Assembly (NCBI GenBank): GCA_958299035.1
Contig: CATQJL010000112.1
Span: forward strand, 82,912,636-82,976,635
Reading direction: 5' to 3'
Length of the DNA stretch: 64,000 nt
Source: Cylicocyclus nassatus
Lineage: Eukaryota > Nematoda > Chromadorea > Rhabditida > Strongylidae
Part shown: in pieces, positions 44,542 to 56,744 of the stretch
Layout of the letters: each line of letters starts with the position of its first letter
Numbering within the stretch: position 1 is the first letter of the stretch
Program-made: the position numbers and the translations under genes
Notes under the pieces: model-generated
What the model was told of the DNA's origin: nothing
Database searches by the model: none
The model's input: the letters and a program-made list of their open reading frames with translations, nothing else

Positions 44542-45261
44542 GACCAATGATGCTTACTGCATGAAGAGAGATGTGAGCGGGGTCCCTAGTTGACGTGTAC
44601 TTTCAGAATTTAGTGGTAGTGTTTGATTTACTAAAAAGAGGATGCCGCTTTGATCACTTTGATAATTTAGCGCGTACATCCGGCCTGTGTTAGTATCTTC
44701 AAATCTGCGTCTGTGTTAAAGGCATCGTCACAAACTTAGATGTTCTAAAGAAATGCAAATTTGGACACATGGGTATCGCGCTGGAAACTGATTTTGGGAC
44801 TTTAACTAACAATAAGGCATATACAAGCAACAGTGCACTGGCGGCTGAGATACTCGCTGCAAACAAACCCCACTACCATATTTGGCGCACTAATTGAACC
44901 GGATCAAATGCTATCGCGTTGGGACCTTCTGTCCATGCGAATGTTCGCTGCGCAAAATCCTGCAAGCCGACGGAGCCGTTTGCCAAGTACATTACTGGGG
45001 ACGGGTGCCTGGACACTGCCTCTAACAAGGGAAGGAAGGTTAGCCGAAATGGCCACAGTGCATGAGATGTGCACTGACTGAAGAGTACGAAACCCTGGTT
45101 CCAATTATACCTCTTCTACCTTCTGCGGGTTTCCTAGCAAGGAGTTTTGAAGGCTTTATGGGCAAAAAATTCAAAGCATGATCTGTGTAAAGCCACTCGT
45201 TGACCTTCCCTAACGTTTCAAAGTGGCACATTTGACTGAATATGTTTTAATCAAGAATATA
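44542..45261. other. Unassigned sequence with long open frames
   Basis: Between 44830 and 45080 both strands are open for 65-80 codons and GC is raised, so an exon is possible, but I could not choose strand or borders. Confidence 0.25.
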
Positions 45262-46907
45262 TTAGGTTGAACCGAAAGTTCTGCACCACTAAATGAATCA
45301 AGTTTGTGCTGATCGAGGTCTTCTTTCAGAAGTTATGAATTTTTGAAAAAAATGCCAAGTTTATTTCTTGAGAATTTTTAGGAAATTGATTTTTCGGCAT
45401 TATTTTTCAAAAAAATCATAACTTTTGAAAGAAGGGCTCGATCAGCACAGACTTGATTCAGATAGCAATCAAATGTAAGAAAAATCAGAATAATGGCTTT
45501 TCTGGATTTTATCGCACTGTTTCTTTATTTCTAGAATTCTTGCTTAAAAATTCCGAATTTCGGATGATCTCGTTCTTTCATTTTTATCTCTGCCACCTGC
45601 TCAGATAATCGCCGGGGGCAGGCGGTTCCCAAACTCGCACTTTTCTGCAAGCGGTCAGCAGGATTTTGTGGCCGAACCTTCAGCGGGCGGTACTTCCTTT
45701 ACTGTCGCGTATTCTGCCAGCGGGCAGCAATACAGCATTTTTTTGCAAGCGCTCGGCAAATAACTTCTTTCAGCGAGCGCTGGCCAAACTTTCAGCAAGC
45801 GCTTGGACTCTTTTTACGCATTTTCGGGCTTACGTCGAGCACAGGTAAGACTCTGTGTGGCAGAGGTGTCACGCTGGTTTAGTTACTCAAGTTTGAGGTA
45901 CTTTCTCCCAGCGGAAAGTACCTGGGCGCTGCGCGGTCCTCCACAAAGGACCGTGCGGCCCCCGAAAATTTTGCATATTCTCGCGGAAAGTCCGCGAGAA
46001 TGTGGCCACTGCGCCGCAGCTAATCTATAAGAAAACCGCGATTCTTCTCCAAGCACTCGTCCAAAAATTCGCTAAAATTATCCCAAATTTCTGCAAGCGG
46101 ATCGCAAGAAATCAGCGAACTATTTTTCCAGTGCGCGCTTGCTCAAAACTCGCATGGCCGCCTGCCCCCGGCGACTACTCAGATAATCGCCGGGGGCAGG
46201 CGGTCCGCAAACTCGCGCTTTTCTGCAGGCGGTCAGCAGAATTTTGGGGCGTGGCCAAACCTTCAGCGGGCGGTACTTTCGTCTTCTGCCAGCGGGCAGC
46301 AATACAAAATTTCCTGCAAGCGCTCCGCAAATAATTTCTTTCAGCGAGCGCTGGCCAAATTTTCAGCAAGCGCTCGGACTCTTTTTAGGCATTTTCGGGC
46401 GTACGTCGAGCGCAGGTAAGACTCTGTGTGGCAGAGGTGTCACCGTTGGTTTAGTTACTCAAGTTTGAGGTACTTTCTCTCAGCGGAAAGTACCTGAGGG
46501 TTGAGCGGTCCTCCACAAAGGACCGTGCGGTCCTCGAAACTTTTGCATATTCTCGCGGAAAGTCCGCGAGAATGCGGCCACTGCGCCGCAGCTAATCCAT
46601 AAAGAAACCGCGATTGTTTTTCAAGCTTTCGTCTTTTTCGCCAACTTTCTTCCAAATTTCTGCAAGCGGGCCGCAAAAAATCAACGAACTATTTTTCCGG
46701 TGCCCGCCTGCCCATAAATCGCATCGCCGCTTGCCCCCGGCGATTGTCTGAGTATCTGAGTGAGCAAGTCGGAAACTTCCCAGGGAGCTTTTGGAAATCA
46801 CATGCTTTACGCTTTCAGAAAAAATTTGAATTGCGTAAAATCGTCGTGACCGAAAGAAGTTATGATTTTTTTGAAAATGGTGCGACAGGACTTTCGGTTC
46901 AACCTAA
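45262..46907. mobile_element. Mariner-like MITE M9 with nested foldback dimer
   Basis: TTAGGTTGAACCGAAAGTTC at 45262 and CTTTCG.GTTCAACCTAA ending 46907, TA on both sides. Subtracting the nested element leaves about 490 bp, close to its relatives. Confidence 0.75.
45600..46752. mobile_element. Tandem dimer of a CTCAGATAATCGCC foldback MITE
   Basis: Unit 1 (45600-46177) and unit 2 (46178-46752) are direct repeats, each starting CTCAGATAATCGCCGGGGGC and ending GCCCCCGGCGA. The outer right end is TTGTCTGAG. TA separates the units where unit 1 has lost its last bases. Same family as 3987-4944. Confidence 0.75.
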
Positions 46908-46988
46908 TATATTGTACAGAGTAGCCCGTAATTCATTCGAGCCGTAGAAAAAATGGTACGACTGCTTTCATCCCACCTCACAATGCAG

Positions 46989-47158
46989 ATTTTTGCTTAT
47001 AAAACCTTCGTTACTCCTCGCCAAAGAATTGGCAGCAGATAAGGAAGATAGATTTGTAATTAGCATTTCATGTCCCTTAAGGCAGTATCTATCCCATATC
47101 AAAAAGCCACTTCCACTAAACACACAAGAACTTACAGCTTTCTTGAAACGTCCAATAG
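46989..47158 (+). CDS. Candidate host exon
   Basis: Acceptor CACAATGCAG at 46988; open frame LLAKELAADKEDRFVISISC ... AFLKRPI to ATAG|GTGCGA at 47158. The composition is protein-like (balanced charges) but no family is recognised. If not spliced it stops at 47181. A further protein-like frame at 47290-47472 (LDELQDTAAVLNNKIKRKTT) may be a later exon, acceptor CACTGGCAG at 47332. Confidence 0.25.
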
Positions 47159-47479
47159 GTGCGATTTCTCCGTGTCCCTAACCCAAAACAGGTACTAGTG
47201 CTTATGGGTCTTTGGAAAAGAAAGGTGAAAGTGCTGTAGCAAAAAAAAACAATAGATGAGTATGTTATTGAAAGAGCGGTTCGTGAGACATGTCACTCGC
47301 TGACAATTATTGTAGTCACTACTTACACTGGCAGTTAGATGAATTGCAAGATACTGCAGCTGTATTAAACAACAAAATCAAAAGGAAAACTACAAAACAG
47401 TACAGAATATCTCTAGGTGCCAGTTTGCACCATGCTTTGAGCTCAACGCTTGACAGTTGGTTTGCAAGCTAATGAAAAA

Positions 47480-48730
47480 ATGTTTGTCTCTCCTTTGCAA
47501 TGAATAACTTTCTATTCGATTTTGCTAAGGTTGATGCGTTAAGTATATGTAGATACATAAATATTAAAAGTTCCATGACTGACTGACTTGTCATTAAGTT
47601 GGTGTTTGTGATACCCTATGAGGGCCAACGATGACTAGCGGAAGTGAGGCGGTTACCAAGCCAGCGATTGGAATTTCCATACAGGACTTATCAGCTGCAG
47701 TGTTGGGAGCACCAGCAACTCCGCTTCCGCGCGGCCGCTTCGCCTGGACTCTGCACTTCTTTCGATTGCAGTGTCGGGTGCGCATCTTCAGTGTATAGTG
47801 CATTTGAAAAATCGTGACGATGGCGCGAATGCGCGCGACGCTCACGCCACTTCCGGAATTCGCACGTTCTTGGTTTTCGTCTCTAGTCAAATGGGTTTTT
47901 TTTGCTTACGTATGAAAACGTTTAGACACTGGAAGTGACTGAGCTGAGCGTTAAGGGGCCTTTTTGTATGAGCATTTTATGCTCCTGTGGGCGCAAAGTC
48001 CGCAGTAAAAGCCGTCGTCACGATTTTATAAATGAACTATAGATGCTAGTGCACCTGATACTGCAATTGATAAGTCCTGCAGTGTGGTTCACTTTTCCGT
48101 CCTAGAAAGATTTGGTCGATCCTTGATGCAAGGATCGAACCTTGATCAAAAGAAATCATATCGAGCTTTGTAACACTATGCTGGTCGGTCCCATCAGATT
48201 CTGCAGGTCATAAAATTGCACGTACAATGGTGCTTATAGTTAACAAACGAGCCAATGGAGGCCAGACAGCAGAAAATCCTTTGAAAAAATCTATGTTGAC
48301 AAACTGTAGCCAAAAAAATGGAAAATTCTGTCGAATAGGAAGTAATCCATTAGTTTGGAAACTGTTTCCTGGCCTACCCTCTCCCTTCGGCCCTACAATT
48401 TTTAAGAGGCTATCAGTAGCAAACCATATTGCAAATGCTTTCTTATAAACTGTCTACGAGCTTTCTTACAATTTGTTGTGAGCATCGCCAAAAACGTCGC
48501 ATTACACGCTGAATCAGTCTCATATCTAAAACAATCGCAAAAACCTTAACTACATTCGTATAGCTATCCGATTACGATTTTAGGTTGTTTCGCACTTGAA
48601 TCAGATGGAATAGGGACGAACTTTTTCTTGCAACAACTACGTAGCAACATATCAATTTTGAACACCGGGATGGTCCTGCTTGTAAAAGTGTTCAGAACTT
48701 AGTGAAACCACTTTTGATGCATGACTGTCG
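47480..48730. other. Unassigned sequence
   Basis: Includes a GC-richer stretch at 47600-47890 open on the minus strand, without matching splice sites. Confidence 0.25.
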
Positions 48731-48734
48731 GTTC

Positions 48735-48860
48735 ACTTGAACCCTGGAACTCGTGGACGCAGCCACCGACGACGACTAAGAAGATCGTGGATGTCTGAAG
48801 CGAGGGGCAGAAATCAATGGAGACTTTTGTACTGAGGCCCGCACGTCACGTGAGGACGGG
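48735..48860 (+). pseudogene. Possible RTE-type LINE tail fragment
   Basis: One frame reads RGRSHRRRLRRSW then EARGRNQWRLLY, resembling the decayed GRP...RW and A-x-DR-x-W tail of RTE elements. Short and weak. Confidence 0.25.
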
Positions 48861-49566
48861 CCATCTGAGCATTCAAGCAAAAATCGCTACATTACTTTCA
48901 ATATATTCAATTAATTATTCATTTAATACGCAAAAGCATGTTACATGATCACAATCAATAAAAACTCGAGATATAATCAGTAGTAAGGAACACAACAAAA
49001 AAATCCACTAAATCAGCTTAAGTTCAGCTCTCAATGGTTTTGAAGAGAGAAAGGGAACAAGCTTGTTTAGGCCATCGGGTATCATGTCATAGGCGTAAGA
49101 ACTCAATGGAGTCTGCCTCATGCCCCCTATGATATAGCATGACAATGTCATGTGCGGTTATATTTACTCACACTTCATTCTGTTTAAGAATCTGCGGCTA
49201 TCTGTGCTCAAGGTTTGAGTTGCAAACAATAAAAAACACATATAAACTCGATAGTAAAACTGAAGAAAGTGAGAACAGCTGCTAAGGTCAAAGTTGGGAA
49301 TGGAACAGTTTGCAATTTGGAAGTGAGCTGAAGTTAGATGGCAACTCACCTGAGATTGCATAAGAGATAATTCAAGGTGCCGTGAAAGAGCAACCGGCGT
49401 TTGCAAAAGTTTGTGTCGTAGGTGGGACAGGTGGGTATGTCTATGCCTATTTGACGTTTCCATGAATTGTTATTTTCATCAATTGTCACATTCATAAAAG
49501 CTCCTAGATAGCAATCTTATCGTGTAACTTAGCCAGAATTTGCAGTGTCCGAAATGTTTACGTCTC
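48861..49566. other. Unassigned sequence
   Basis: No repeat end or exon recognised. Confidence 0.3.
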
Positions 49567-49757
49567 AATAATGTATGATCGTCTCCACGATTCTTGTAGA
49601 GGCGGGTTGCGGACTTCTCCTGATTTTAAGGATAAACTTGTTAATCCTCCATGTCATAGCATTGTTTTTGGTACTCTCTCGCTATCAAAAACCTCCACGC
49701 TTTGAGTTGGCAAACCCCGTCTCTACCACGAATCGTGGAGTCGATGATACATTATTC
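49567..49757. mobile_element. 191-bp MITE (AATAATGTAT ends)
   Basis: AATAATGTATGATCGTCTCC faces GGAGTCGATGATACATTATT; the inverted repeat extends through CACGATTC to about 45 bp with a few mismatches. Confidence 0.65.
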
Positions 49758-50698
49758 GACAATCTCATTCTTTGCTAGAGCTTTTCTTCAAATCTGCGCA
49801 GCAATGGTAATCACAAAAGAATTACTATCTAATTGAATAGAGTGACCAATTCTAAAATGGGCGAATAGTTGTAAATAGATTCAACACAGCAAACACTCCT
49901 CCTACCCAGTACCACTTTCTAAATAAAAGCGACTCTCAAACTTTGCTAAGGTTCTTTTCTCATAAGCAGAAAGTAGTTTAAAAAACCTCTACAGCTTTCT
50001 TCCAAAGCATTATCTTGAGCTCTCGAAAATGCGATCGCAAACTTTTTCTTTATACTTAAACAGTTAGAAGAATTATCTTGGTTACAGCCGAAGACCAATG
50101 CTAATGTCTAAGTCAAATCTTTCTTATGGATGTAATTATGTCAGTACTGTACTGTCAGATTTTCTTATGTTAGTCTCGAAGCTCCGCGCGCTTAGAGCAG
50201 GATGGCCCACTATTCAAGGTTTTAGAGAGCTATTAATAGGTAGGAGAGGTGATTAGGGAAGGTTCAAAAACTCTTTTGTAGGCTGATGTATATCGAATTT
50301 ATGCCCACCTCAGGTGGCCCTTCAGGTAGCTCGGAAGCCACCTAACTCGGCAAAAAGTTTGTCACGCCTTCAGTTTGTAATTTTTTCATAAATTTCCATG
50401 CGTAGTTCATGCAACTCCCTGATGCGCATCTACACACCAAATTTGGTGTCTTTTCTCTTCGTTGTAAGCAAGCCTTTTGTTTATTCAAGGGGTAGTGCTG
50501 CAAAAACTTGCTGAATCGATGGGCGTAAAGTTTGCGAATTTCTGCAAGTGTTTTTTTTTCGTTAATTTCATATACAGAACCAATAATGAAATGCTTTGCG
50601 TGATCGGAAGATTTACTGAAAGTTCTTTACCGTTCCTGAGACTCCGATTTTGCCGAAGGGATTGGTAATTTTTTTCATATACGTCATTTTAAGCTTAC
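49758..50698. other. Unassigned AT-rich sequence
   Basis: No feature supported. Confidence 0.3.
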
Positions 50699-50818
50699 AT
50701 CTTCTTTTACGGATTCCGCTACGGATTCCGCATGAACGATATCCCCGTTGCTTTTCGCTGCCAAACGATATCCAGTTTGCTCCGTAAACCACCTGTGCCG
50801 AGCTCTGCGCTTGACACA
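50699..50818 (-). CDS. Candidate internal exon, 40 codons
   Basis: On the minus strand an acceptor (GTTCCTGTTCAG) precedes an open frame CVKRRARHRWFTEQTGYRLA ... AESVKED that ends at GAAGAT|GTAAGC. Exactly 120 nt, phase 0 to 0. Basic first half, acidic second half, with a short AESV repeat. No family recognised and neighbouring exons not found. Confidence 0.3.
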
Positions 50819-51072
50819 CTGAACAGGAACAATGATGCTCAGGTCTGCTTTGGCTTTATGTTGTCTTGCACGTAAAGCAAGATTGCTCCATAAATCAACT
50901 GTTTTGAGAAATGTGACGAAGCGGAGAGCAGGATGAGAAAAAAACCAGAGGTAGGCGAGGAAGATCAAAGATGGTGTAAGGAGAAAATTTGATTTTTTTT
51001 CTGCGCCAGATCAGCTGGCTGGCTCACAAAGTTGGCATGAGCAGACCAAATCGAAAAACTTGCCTTTCTATA

Positions 51073-52045
51073 CAGTGTGTCCCAAACATAAGTACACACT
51101 TTCCAATCGTCAATATCTCTCTTCACTATGGGTCTTTTTTGGCCAGTCAAGTACCATTCTGTAGAGGAGGCTTCAACTCACAAGTGAACCGTGTCGAGTC
51201 GAAGTGGCCTTTCCAGATGAGACCCATACTGCTTTGAAGACCATTAATCGGTGATTCCAAATCTGCTTTCCAAATCTGCCAAGCGCCTCAGGACGCCAAG
51301 TCATGCTCGTTTTTCAGGTCAAAAAATTGAACGCAAAACTGAAGCAAAATCGCCCAAATTTGCTCAAATGGTCCAGTGTTGAGTATCAGAGCTGTTTACG
51401 CAATGGACACATTTTATTATACGCTAATACTTAACATTGCTTTATCTGAGCGCTGGAAAGATTGTAAAAATCAATTTTACCTAAATTCTGCATTCATTTT
51501 TCGCTCCGAAAAACGGTCACAACTCGGCGTCCAGAGGCGCTTGGCAGATTTGGAAAGCAGATTTGGAATCATCGATTAATACTCTTCAAAGCAGTATGGG
51601 TCTCATCCGAAAAGGCCACTTCGACTCGACACGGTTCCCTTGTAAGTTAATAAAAGCTGCTGACGAATATGAACTTTTCACTTTCTGCAATGCTTCTTTT
51701 TAAGTTATTTCAAATAAACCGTAGCAGTGAATTCTCAGCATTTGTCAAAAATGTGGCTACACCGTCAAAAAAGTTGAAAACACCAGTAAAAGTTGCGTAT
51801 TTGCGCGAAAACCTCGGTACACGATTGTCAAAATTGAAAAAAATTATCAAATGGCTTGAACCACAATGTTCTCTTATTCTGGAAGTTGTTACCGTATTTC
51901 TAAAGTAACGAAGAGCGATCGGTGATTCGCTCTATACTGCAAATCGTAAGAAACTACAGAATGGTGACTATAAAAATCGGCGAAAGACGCCAAAGCAAGA
52001 AAGTTATTAGCAATCAAACAGTGTGTACATTTTGTGGGGCACCCT
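51073..52045. mobile_element. MITE, CAGGGTGTCCC family (copy 3), expanded
   Basis: CAGTGTGTCCCAAACATAAG to TGTGGGGCACCCTG, TA on both sides, 973 bp. A nested palindrome (arms about 51165-51320 and 51500-51660) accounts for the extra 310 bp relative to copy 1. Confidence 0.65.
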
Positions 52046-52691
52046 GTAAATCATGTTTTCTTAAAATTTATTAGATCTTTTACTGCAGCTTGGTAAATGT
52101 CAAAAGGGGACGAATTTATAGCCCAAGAACAAGCAGCACTGTGGACTAAGCCGATGTAGACACCCACTGTGAAATTCGTTCATTATGTTTCTCAAAGCAG
52201 ACATTACTACTGCAGAGAACACTAAGGTAGTGTATTAAGCATAAGGACCATCTATGCAGATGCACTTGTTCTTTTCTTCGCATTCACCAGAGGTGTGTAT
52301 GTCCTGAAAAGTCGGTAATTCGTTATGCAAATACTACATCTCTATATCATCCTAGCTCATTTCAAAAATCTTAAACTATAGGATAAGTCACGTCTTGATT
52401 TCCATCTATCGATGTGATGATTTTAGATTACTGTCATGCTATAACAATGTTCTTCCTTTTTGAGAAGCCTCCTCCAAGCTGTTTTTGAATTTTTTAATGC
52501 GAAGAAGGCAGGGGATAATAATAATGGAGTTTGGGGTTTTTATTGGGATTTCTTCTTTGTCTTAAATTCTTTGGCGGTTTTTTTATGTATGAAATGAAGG
52601 GCTGCTTTACTTAGTTTACAATATAGGTCAGGTCACGACTGCTTTTTTGCGGAATTACGGTAGTCCGACACCTTGTCATTCTATTTGATTT

Positions 52692-52860
52692 TATAGGCCA
52701 TTCGCGCTGCGCTCAGAGAGCAACGCTGTTGCGTCCATTGAAGGCTGTTCATGACTGGGAAAGGCGCAAAGAAAACAGGCGGCGAGAGTGCACGAGCAAG
52801 GAGGAGTAACGCGCACTACACACCTTGCGCACTCTCTGCGCCTTGCGCGGTTGGCCTATA
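52692..52860. mobile_element. 169-bp MITE (TATAGGCCA ends)
   Basis: TATAGGCCATTCGCGCTGCG and CGCGGTTGGCCTATA are inverted; GC-rich interior. The homologous place in the left copy (about 1420) is uninterrupted. Confidence 0.7.
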
Positions 52861-53190
52861 ATAATTTTTTTTCGTGATTATGATAAATTCTCAAAAAATT
52901 GAAAACATATCAAAATTCATTGATGAAACCAGCGCTACCCAAAAAGGGCTTCCGCGAATGCTGACTTTCTCCACTTTGTATCAGAACAGGGTTGAAACTG
53001 CTGTAGCTGCTTGTATAGGACAAGTCAAATTCTAGGAACTGCTAAAAAAACTGCTGTTAGTATTGGCGTAAACAGACTTCGCTCAGACTTTTCGTACAAA
53101 GTGTTTGTTTTTTGAGTAAAAAATTTAGTGCATCCTCCCTTCCTCACGATAAGGGACCACCGATAGAAACGTTCACAAGATATCTTTTAC

Positions 53191-53329
53191 CTTTTTTTTA
53201 CAATAAGAATTACATCCTTCTTCGGCTAATCTTCTGACAAGAGGATCTCTGCTATCCATTTTTTCGCAGAGACTTATCACTGTGCCAAGGTTGAAAAGAA
53301 GCAGAAGGCCAGTAAGAGCCCACATCATT
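53191..53329 (-). CDS. Exon of a secreted Cys-rich peptide gene, paralogue
   Basis: Minus-strand acceptor ACATTTCAG, ATG at 53328, 46 codons (MMWALTGLLLLFNLG signal, then SLCEKMDSRDPLVRRLAEEG, CNSYCKKK) to AAG|GTAAAAG, phase 0. It is shorter than the 923-1105 copy by 15 residues between signal and first cysteine. Cysteines and the DSxxPxVRxLAxExCNSYC backbone are conserved while many other positions differ. Function unknown; a secreted peptide hormone or effector is possible. Confidence 0.5.
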
Positions 53330-53460
53330 CTGAAATGTGGAAAAATTTACAACTTATGACATAGTCGCATGATCAATCGTCGTGTTGGAGACATTCTTGC
53401 GAGCTTCGATATAACTTATCGGAAGTTTCATTTCATTTACACAGAGATTATCAAATTTTA

Positions 53461-54171
53461 TTAGGTTGCTGCAAAAGTTTTTCCCGCCAAATTCAAAAAT
53501 TCATATCTTGTTGAATTTCCAATGAATCTGAAAGATCTAAATCATGGGTAAGAGAGGAACTCATGCTCCTTGCAGCTGTACTTGAACTGTTCGTTAAAGT
53601 GTACAAATGAAGGAGATAGAAGCTCAATACCAAAATTACTCGAAATTTGAATTTTTTCGTGTAAGGTCATAAAAAATCGGAAACTTGCAACAAAAATTGG
53701 AGCAGTCAGTATTGTAGGCTCTTTGACAAGCTCTTTCCAACAGTGCAAAGTTTGCGCCGATTGAGCGTCTCTATGAAAAGTTATGATTTTCGAGCAAGCA
53801 ATACAAAAGGGCAAATTTGATTTATTTTGGCGTTTTTCAGGGAAATCATAACTTTTCATAGAGAAGCTCAATCGGCGCAAACTTTGCACCATTGGAAAGA
53901 GCTTTTGAAAGAACCTACAATACTTAGTGCTCCGATTTTTGTTGCAAGTTTCCGTTTTTTATGACCCTACACGGAAAAATTCATATTTTGACTGATTTTG
54001 GTTTTGAGCTTCTATCTCCTTCGTTTGTAAACACTAATGAACAATTTGGGCACAGATGCAAAGTGCATGAGTTACTCTCTCAAGCAACATTTAGGTCTTG
54101 CAGATTCGTTGAGAATTCAACAAGTTATGAATTTTTGAATTAGGTGAGAAAGAACTTTTGCACCAACCTAA
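53461..54171. mobile_element. Mariner-like MITE M10
   Basis: TTAGGTTGCTGCAAAAGTTT to AACTTTTGCACCAACCTAA, TA on both sides, 711 bp. The interior has inverted arms as in M5 (the CATAACTTTTC block). Confidence 0.75.
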
Positions 54172-54189
54172 TAATAACGGGACTCGATA

Positions 54190-54690
54190 GCCTTAGCCTG
54201 CAGGGCAGCAGTTTGGTAGCATTCGCATATATCGCAGCTCTCCTCCAGCTTTCCACAAAACGCCAGTGCAAGAGCCCTTTCCACTGAGCTTTTTTTGGAG
54301 CTTTGATGCATGGGAACTGCTAAATACACTTGTGTTACCTCACTCTGCTTTTTCACAGGTTTTACTTCTGCAAGCTAGATATTGTTTGAGAGTTAAAAAG
54401 CGAGAGGGATGTCATCAAACCAGGGCCCAGCATAAAAGTCTTGAAAGCACGCAAGACTTGTTTTACAGTGAAAGGCAAGAAAGGCGCTGTAAATCATGCT
54501 AGCAGGCACATAAGCAAGCATTCAAACGACGCATGCACTTAATATCCAGATTGAATAATAAATAGCAAATGGCTTTCTTACAGCGCAGAAACAAGCATGT
54601 GACGCTAAGTTTGGACTCTGTGCGTACAATATCTTTCTTAACACATTTTAGACCGCGAAATCGCGCGCGGCGAAAAAAGAGTGCTCTTTT
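54190..54690 (+). repeat. Direct repeat E, copy 2 (uninterrupted)
   Basis: Matches 27310-27660 joined to 28797-28930, that is, without the two TTAA MITEs. Confidence 0.65.
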
Positions 54691-54999
54691 AGCCATTAGC
54701 CAACAAAGGGACCTTGTTTCGTAGACTGTGTGCTACATCTCTGACGCCGTGCACACCAGTATTGAAACTACGGTTTTTCTCTTTGATATCGAAGCAAAGG
54801 AAAGTTGCGACGTCGCACGCGTCGATCGCTTTGCCGCACTTCGTTGCAAGTGTTGTTCGATTTTTGTTCATATCTTTTAAACAAATATCGGCGGCACAAC
54901 TCTACAGAGACATTTGAAAAGTAGAAGCTTAGGCCTTTGGTAAACTTTTGAGCTTGTTGAGCGTCGACCAAGATATTAACCACACTTTATTCACGGCGA

Positions 55000-55035
55000 A
55001 CGTTTCGGCGGGATCGCCTTCGTCAGAGCCTAGAA
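55000..55035 (-). ncRNA. Hammerhead-like motif
   Basis: Minus strand: CTGACGA (55026-55020), stem GGCG/CGCC around ATCC, GAAAC ending 55002. Confidence 0.45.
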
Positions 55036-55344
55036 AGTCGAAAACATAAGTGAAACATTCTCCCAGACGCCAAGATTCTAGCTCAAGACGAAAGTCAAGT
55101 TGGAGAGAGGCAAAGGCAAAGAGAGATTGGGTAACCAAGACTCACCTTCGATAACGTGTGATGATGCGTTAGACCACCATATACTCAGACTATACCTTTT
55201 CCTCTATTTATAGTGCCATCACACGTTACCGAAGGTGAGTCTTGGTTACCCGATCTCTCTTTGCCTTTGCCTCTCTCTAATTTGACTTTCGTCTTGAGCT
55301 AGAATCTTGGCGTCTGGGAGAATGTTTCACTTATGTTTTCGACT

Positions 55345-55385
55345 TTCTGGCTCTGACGAAGGCGATCCCGCCGAAACGTTGGCCG
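55345..55385 (+). ncRNA. Hammerhead-like motif
   Basis: CTGACGA at 55353, extra A, stem GGCG/CGCC around ATCC, GAAAC at 55373, then GTTGGCC; GGCT before the core can pair with GGCC (one G-U). Confidence 0.5.
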
Positions 55386-55649
55386 TGAATAAAGTGTGGC
55401 TAATATCTTGGTCGACGCTCAACAAGCTCAAAAGTTTATCAACTATCGATGCCAAGATTAATAATCAACCGAAGTTGGACAATATTAAAAGATGTAACAG
55501 CTTAGGCCTTTGATTTGATAACCTTGGACTAGAAGAAAACTCCCTGTAAACGTCAAAAAGATCCTTCAAAGCAGCGTGCTCACCATGTGCAGCACCTCCG
55601 AAACGTGTCAAGAACTGTGCATAAAAAAATTTGTAACTCAATAACATTC

Positions 55650-55972
55650 TTCAAAAAGTAGTCTCCGACGTCACAATCGATTGAGCCGATCTATTATGTT
55701 GTGATTTGCATGAATTCGCATTTTTTTATTATGGACAAATTCTCTAATTTCCGACGTGGTCTCTTTTCTTTGAATCAAAAATTGTTGTAGTTTATTTCCG
55801 AATTCCGCATTTTCGTCGGATTATGATATTTTGTATGCATCACTTTTCGTCAAAGGATTTGGTCAAAGCTAAGGAGGATTCGTTCAAAAATGCTAGAAGA
55901 CGTCGCGTGCAGGGCTCTGGGCGGAACTTGGGGGATTTTTGCATAAATGTGCTCATTATCCTTAAAATATTA
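55650..55972 (-). repeat. Unit U fragment
   Basis: Same sequence as 34085-34400 (TTTTCGTCAAAG and GCTAGAAGACGTCGCGTG). Confidence 0.6.
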
Positions 55973-56455
55973 AGTTGTCCCAAAAGTCTTTTTATTTTAG
56001 AGTTTTCGCCATAATGAGTCATACACTTCCTATTCTAAATAGACATCAGGATACCATTCTCTACAGATTTTCGCTCACGCATATGCACTCCACATCAGAC
56101 ACTCATATGTGCTGTTCGTTTTTTTTATTAGCTAAAAATCAAGAAAACCGAAATTTTCATGTTTTCACCAAAGTGATGCTGTGCTGTTTTTAACTAAGAC
56201 TTGTATACTACAAGCCCTTAGAAAACACCACCGTAAATTTTTAGCTGTCTATAAGCTCTGGTTTCCGAGAAATGTTGGGTTAAGCGTGAAGAACCCGAGT
56301 GTGGGATTCTAAATCCGATATTTCTCGGAAACTACAGCTTATAGAGAGCTGAAAAATTCGCGGTTGTGCATCTAAGGGCTTCTATTATGCAATTGTTAGT
56401 GTAAAAACAGCACAGCGTCAGTGTAGCAAAAACATGGAAAATTTTGGTCTCTTGA
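55973..56455. mobile_element. M6-type element start and palindrome
   Basis: TTAAGTTGTCCCAAAAGTCT at 55973, as at 17867. An inverted repeat follows (56110-56290 against 56300-56455). The opposite terminus was not found. Confidence 0.45.
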
Positions 56456-56744
56456 TTTCCAGTTGATAAAAAAATACAGCAACAGCCAAAATTCTGGAAA
56501 ACATGTATTCTAAAAGTTTTAAAAATCTTTTTTTGAAAAAAGTCCGAAAACGGCCGCGTCACAATGTCGCGGACAATAATTCTTCGAACGCGAAAATTTC
56601 CCTGTAGGTCTTTTCTTGGAGCAACAACAGAAGTTCTCCGGACAGATAAGCATACTATATTGTAGAGCTTTCGAGTACAATAATCAGGCGGTGATATTAC
56701 AACCCAAAATTGAATTATATTTGTTTTTTTACAAAAAAAATTCT

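Larger units (their letters stand above)
51070..53360 (-). repeat. Inverted segmental duplication A, right copy
   Basis: Reverse copy of 890-2750, see there. It additionally contains the MITE at 52692-52860. Confidence 0.7.
54925..55440. repeat. Palindrome G with hammerhead-like motif in each arm
   Basis: Arms 54925-55150 and 55207-55440 (GGTGAGTCTTGGTTACCC and complement) around a 56-bp centre. Confidence 0.8.
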
